Source: Aquatica leii
Taxonomy: Eukaryota; Arthropoda; Insecta; Coleoptera; Lampyridae
Length of the DNA stretch: 64,000 nucleotides
Direction of reading: 5' to 3'
Assembly (NCBI GenBank): GCA_035610365.1
Contig: CM069432.1
Location: 236,124,104-236,188,103, forward strand
Shown: positions 58,918 through 64,000 of the stretch, one piece after another
How positions within the stretch are numbered: position 1 is the stretch's first letter
Layout: each line of letters begins with the position of its first letter
Made by a program: the position numbers and the translations under genes
The notes under the pieces: generated by a model
The model's database searches: none
What the model saw: the letters and a program-made list of their open reading frames with translations, nothing else
Told to the model about the DNA's origin: nothing

Positions 58918-59489
58918 TTTTTTCCACTACTAGAATTATTAAAACCTTTCTACCTGTTACTAAATCAAATTTAAAATTTAAGATATTAATTTTAAATTAA
59001 AAATCAAGTCAGTGATTCTGACAGTTGTCATTAGTTTAATAGAATTAATTTTGACATAATTCTTAATTGTGATTTAAAACACAAAAATAAACAGTTAACG
59101 TAAGTTTTTATTGCTAACGTTGTTTAAATTGTTTAAAAACATTATTATTTTAAGTATTGATTATATCTAAAACATATTTAATTCAATAATATTCACATTT
59201 AATTAAGCGCGAACTTCAAATAACTTACTTTTTAAAATCAAATTAATTTATTAATTAAGCGATTTGAAAAGTTAAATTAGCATTAAATAAAATCTCTTGC
59301 TCTTGCTACCCAGTTTCGTAAACTTTTTTTCTTTGAAACTGTTGTAGTATTATCAGAAAATGTAAATATGTTCATTATTAACTACTAGTTAATAATGAAA
59401 TATTATTTACCCGCGGTTAAAAAAGTACAACTTCACGACCTACTATTATACGTAATAATGCAAGCGTATACAACTAGTAGTGGAAAAAA
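58918..59489. mobile_element. Possible AT-rich MITE
   Basis: 572 bp of very AT-rich non-coding DNA bounded by a 16-bp perfect inverted repeat, TTTTTTCCACTACTAG (58918-58933) and its complement (59474-59489). No target duplication is obvious and the inner sequence gives no class. Confidence 0.45.
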
Positions 59490-62199
59490 TATGTTATTTA
59501 TGTATATAGCAATTCTGTTTTTTCATTTGATAAATTTTGAATAAAGAACCTTAAAAACACAAAAATCGTCAACGTGAACTATTAAAAATCTAAACTTTTA
59601 AGTTATAAGTTATAGACATTGAGGTGTAATATAATAACCAAAATACACATACTATATAATGATGGAAGAAACAATTTGTCTAAACAATAACCGTCGAGTT
59701 ACTGTTTTTGAGCAACCAGTTACATAAATCGTTTATCGACAATGCATTCCTCCTCCGAAATAAAAATTAATGAGCCACAGTAACTTTCAAATCCGAAAAA
59801 ATCAATGTAGAGAATAACGGTAATCCACGTGCTTTCGAAAGGACTATGCACATAAAGCAAAACATCGGGTAAAGAATATGACAAAAGCTTATTTACAATT
59901 GACTTCAATTGTTACGGCTCAGGCGTAAGCTTTTGTCTTGAATTGGGAACAGGTATCTAAGTTAAGTAAGTTATAATTAAATTTAAAACTATAGATATTA
60001 TGGCCTAATCCGTTAATTTTAAAACGTTTAATGATATATCCGGTAATAAAAATTGATTTCACTTTGCGTCCTCACAAAGTATAAATTGACTAAAAATAAA
60101 ACAAATAATCATACGTTACTACCTCAAAATCAAAATAGTCACTTGTTCAACTATGAATATCCATAAATTAAACAGCGTCCGACATGAAAAGTTATAACTG
60201 TCAGCAAAAAACTTCCTGATATTTTTATGCACAAGAAATGTGAAAAGAAGTTGTCCCCCAACTGCACAAGTGTTTCTTAGGGTTGCCACCCCCTTGTAAC
60301 TTAACCTAACTTGGTCTTATAACCTTCTACACATGGCCAACTTGATCGTGGGAACTGGAACATGTGCAAAGCTTTATCAACATATAAACACATTGCCACA
60401 CATACATCATCCCGTCTTACACACATTATTTATATACAGAATTTTAATAATGACACATCTGTGTCTTCCTACCCAACGCAAAGAAATCACTCCGTCGTAT
60501 GTAACTGCCGTCGTAACTTGCGTTCGCATAAATTTATTAAATGGGACTACCGCAACACCGAAATTATAAAACGAAACGATCCAACACCCTATACAATTCC
60601 ACCCTCAAGGAGGAAAAAAACACCTGCACTTTAAAAGAAATGTAAGCTTTTATAAAAGAAGACGTTTTGTTTAGAGAGAAAGAGACTTATGAAAGGGAAT
60701 TTTAGTTGGAATCTTCCACGTACTATGACCCTCTTAGTAAAAACATTTTAGTATATAGTAAATCTGCTTATTGTAGGTCGTTTCAACCAACAGGTGTTAG
60801 GTACCGAAATGGTTTTTTATAACCATTACGTCACTTATTATAATTAGGAAGTAACCGTGTAAGTCTTCAGTATAATGCATTATACGAGACCCCCTTCATT
60901 GGCTAAATTAAGGAAACACACAAAGACGCAGTTTAACTAATTTTCTTTGTGTATATTTTAAAGGACGTTCCTATAATACAGTGAAATTTGTTCGCCATAT
61001 GTAAGTCGTTCTGAAAGCTTATGTAAGTCGGTAAATGTCGTTCGTTAAAACGAAATTTCGGTCAGACTACCCAAATAATGATTTCATTAATTGCTGTTAA
61101 ATACGTTCCTAAAATAAAAAAGTATAAAAGTACACTTTAAAATTGTCTTACTTATGGTAATTTACGATTTTACAGACTCCTGAGTACGTAAAGGTTGTAA
61201 AATTTTTGAAAAGCTAAATAAATATTTATCTTGTGCTGAATATTTCTAAGAAAGTATTACAAAAGAACCTATTTTGCAATGTAGCATTGTATAAATACTG
61301 GCACCAGAAGGATTGTCTGACAACAGTTCTGTGCGACACGAACGACAACTTAATTAGTTTGTTTTTATAAATTTGGGATTTTTTGATATATGCAGATACC
61401 GTAGAAAACAAAACTAATAAGAATAATTAACTCGGCTCATTAAGAATCAGTTCCTCGCAGTTTTTTTTTTATTTCCCAAATAAACTTTTCCAGCGATTAG
61501 TTCGGAATTCACAGCAACAATAATCTTTTTTTGTTTAACTAATTAAATAAAGTAAAATCGTTAATTAAAATTTTATTTTACGTAAATAATAGTGGAAAAC
61601 AATTTTAAACCGAAAAAATAATGTTTTTAGTAAGTAGTATGTATTTAATCTTCATATTCATTATTAGTGAAGGTAATTATAAATTTAAATATTTGAAAAA
61701 TAAACTATCAAACATCAGCAGTGTTCTAAGCAATATTTAATATTCCAGTGTATTCCAAACTGTTTAAGGTGGCGATATAGTATTTTTAATTTAATTATCA
61801 TTTTGGGCACTAAAATCAGACAAAATACCTTGTGTTATCCTCGTAATACACGGAGATGTCGAAGATGCAGAACAAATAGGTTGAAACGTAATCGAATATT
61901 GGTTGACTGTTGGTAAAATATTCGTTATTTTTTAAGTTACTGACTATTTGTTACTGAGAATAAGATACAAATTACTAAAAATGCAGACGATACACATTAT
62001 ATTGTTGAATACAGAAAATATTTTTGTCAGAAGATACTCTGCCAGTAAGTGTTAAGGAAGGTTAGTTAGCAAAGAAAAAAGGCACGGAAGTTGAGCTAGT
62101 TATATTCGTGGCTAATTATCAATAAAACAAAACAATTAAACCTGTTTTGAGTGAACGACAAACAAATATGTCTCCCGTACCTAATAAAATTGCATTATA
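59490..62199. other. AT-rich non-coding stretch
   Basis: Overlapping frames at 60333-60634 are less AT-biased (one ends with NDPTPYTIPPSRRKKTPAL) but match nothing I know. The 11-mer TATGTAAGTCG occurs twice (60999 and 61020), 25-50 bp after a TACAGTGAAA that could be an old pogo-type end. No gene called. Confidence 0.4.
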
Positions 62200-64000
62200 A
62201 CAGAGGTGCCGACTTCTCTGCATCGTTTACATATTAATCGTATTGAAAATGGAAGATCTAGAAAAAGAACCCCCTGATAAAATTTATTATGGATGTCATA
62301 AAGGAGATGATAAAAAAATGTGCAAAGAAAGTATACATAGGCTTACAATTGTGTAGAGTATATAACCAGCTCAACACCACAAGATGCTGGAAATGCCAAG
62401 GCTATGGACACTCAGCACAAAAATGTCAAGCACTGGCATGCAAATGCTGCGCAAATGACCATTTATCAGATAAATGCCCAGAAAAGAATAAAAAAATATG
62501 TATAAACTGCAAAAACACAAACGATAGATACAAAACCGCAAGAAATATCTCACATTATGCATATGATGAAGAAATTTGTGAACCCTATAAAGAAAGAAAG
62601 AGATATATCATCTCGAAAACAGACTTTCCGATGGGAAAAATAATTGAATCAAAATTCAATTCCCCAATAGAAATTTATGAAAACTTTAACAACCTCAGAA
62701 CTGAAAACTTGACAGAATGCAAAAAATTACTCCAAAAAGGGAATGATGAATTAATAGTTATACACCTGAATATCTGTAGTATAAAAAAAAACACTATAAA
62801 GAACTACTAATCGTTAACAAAGAACGAGAAGAGATACCAGACGTAATTGTCTGCTCTGAAACGAGACAAATTGATAGAAACTTATTTAAAATCTCAGGCT
62901 ATTCAGTACATTATAATAAAGGAGCATTAAACCAAAATGATGGAGTCCTGACGTATGTCAAGAACGACCTATTTAACGAGCACCTCATCGAGTTTATTGG
63001 CCCAGTGGCTATATACACAAAGAAAATAAAAGAAAATAATGTAGAATATGAAATATTCTCAAAAAAAATGATAACTCCAGTACCGACAAAATTCTCATTG
63101 GAGACCTAAACATAGACATCTCTGAAGACACAATAACCTCAAATAGTTACTTGAATGTACTAGCAGCTTATGAGTATATATTTCAACCATAAAACTCCAC
63201 ACTAGAATTACTGAAAATAGCTCAACCTGTATGGACCACTGTTCCGTTAGGGCAAATAGAACGACCGAAAATTGGATTGCCACTGTTAGAATAGAAACCA
63301 ATATAACGGACCACTTTCCAATAGCAGTTAGGCTGTCAACAAACAGCAGAAGGAGAGATCAAAGCGAGACTGATAAAATAATGATCACAAATTATAATAA
63401 ACTAAAAAATATTATGACTCAAAAGAACCTAACTGATATCTACTTCAGATTTCTGCGCAAACTTTCTGACTAGAACCATCCAAGAAGCTATTATAGAGGG
63501 CCAAACAGAAAAAAAATATCAGCACGAGAAACAAACAACCTTGGATCACGACGAAAATACTGAACCTCATACACAAAAGGGATAAACTATATAAAATCGC
63601 AAGCAAAACAAAAAATCCTACTGACCTGGAAAATTTTCGAAAGTTTCGAAACGAACTAACAGGAAAAATTAAAAAATCAAGATATGAATATTTCAATAAA
63701 AAACTTCAAAACAATACAACGCACCAAAAAAACGTTTAGGACGTGGTTAATGATTTCATACAAAGAAAAAGCAACAAAAAGAACAAAAACGCAGAATTGT
63801 GTAAAGAAGATGGAACAAAAACATCTAATCCAGATCGAGCCAATTACTTCAATAATTTCTTTACCAACATAGGTATAAATCTAACTAACGAAATAAAAAC
63901 CAAAAAACAAGAAAAACATAGAATAACAAGAACTATTGACACATTCTATTTACATCCGGTTAACGAAAACGAAGTCTATACAAAAATAATAAAAACGAAA
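62200..64000 (+). mobile_element. LINE with gag-type zinc knuckles fused to APE endonuclease
   Basis: Forward frame 62289-62810: RCWKCQGYGHSAQKCQ (CX2CX4HX4C), CKCCANDHLSDKC, a third partial CINC knuckle with HYAYDEEICEPY, then without a stop LIVIHLNICSIKKN, the first motif of an APE endonuclease. Frames continue with DVIVCSETRQIDRNLF, GVLTYVKNDLFNE, ILIGDLNIDISED, CMDHCSVRANRTTENW and ITDHFPIAVRL (catalytic GDxN and DH motifs kept). The pre-RT linker follows: QPWITTKILNLIHKRDKLYK, FRKFRNELTGKIKKSRYEYF, DFIQRKSNKKNKNAELCKED and FFTNIGINL. The RT should lie beyond 64000. About six frameshifts or stops. Jockey/CR1/I-type by linker pattern; the exact clade is unclear. Confidence 0.85.

Noticed and set aside
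60333..60634. Overlapping 78- and 90-codon frames as a gene
   Set aside because: Two frames open over the same bases, no recognisable domain, and no splice or promoter support; left as unassigned.

Overview
The window looks like a piece of AT-rich (about 70% A+T by eye) insect nuclear genome. I recognise no single-copy host gene. There are no operons, ribosome binding sites, rRNA or tRNA genes. Nearly every stretch with coding character is a transposable element or its relic. The mix (piggyBac, hAT, Tc1/mariner, pogo/Tigger, RTE-like and other LINEs, a Penelope-like element with hammerhead ribozymes, a DIRS-like element) is typical of arthropods. A beetle is a guess only.

Layout, left to right. 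0-3.5 kb: a decayed Tc1-like transposase, an RTE-type reverse transcriptase relic split by a short hAT-like MITE, then a 1.5-kb array of one hexanucleotide. 3.5-7.4 kb: featureless AT-rich DNA. 7.4-13.3 kb: a Penelope remnant with a hammerhead motif, a piggyBac C-terminus, a LINE endonuclease relic and two hAT relics in opposite orientation. 14.6-16.7 kb: a mariner-superfamily transposon with 0.55-0.6-kb terminal inverted repeats. 20.1-25.7 kb: a second piggyBac relic carrying a pogo-type MITE, a LINE scrap and a decayed pogo/Tigger element. 28.0 kb: two perfect CRE octamers upstream of a TATA box, the only promoter-like cluster I noticed. 31.1-34.7 kb: a third piggyBac, a mariner scrap and a LINE 3' end with its (ATT)n tail. 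37.8-39.6 kb: a very fresh 5'-truncated Penelope-like insertion. 42.4-46.2 kb: a DIRS-like retroelement lodged inside a decaying reading frame. 47.6-48.7 and 53.6-55.3 kb: two relics of an unnamed insect multicopy protein family with DDE-like motifs; the first is the one the DIRS element interrupts. 49.7-50.8 kb: a second long-TIR mariner-type element, internally deleted, that keeps a 52-bp intron. 55.5-57.6 kb: a fourth piggyBac. 58.8-59.5 kb: a strong hairpin and a MITE. 62.2 kb to the end: a LINE with gag-type zinc knuckles fused to an endonuclease, running off the window.

The genes do not act together as a pathway; the window is a record of nested insertions. Points most worth following are the Penelope element (identical inverted arms, a 12-bp target duplication and ribozymes whose stem III could form only as a dimer), the DIRS element with its internal complementary region but half a recombinase, the unnamed DDE-like family, and the two mariner-type elements whose inverted repeats reach their transposase remnants.
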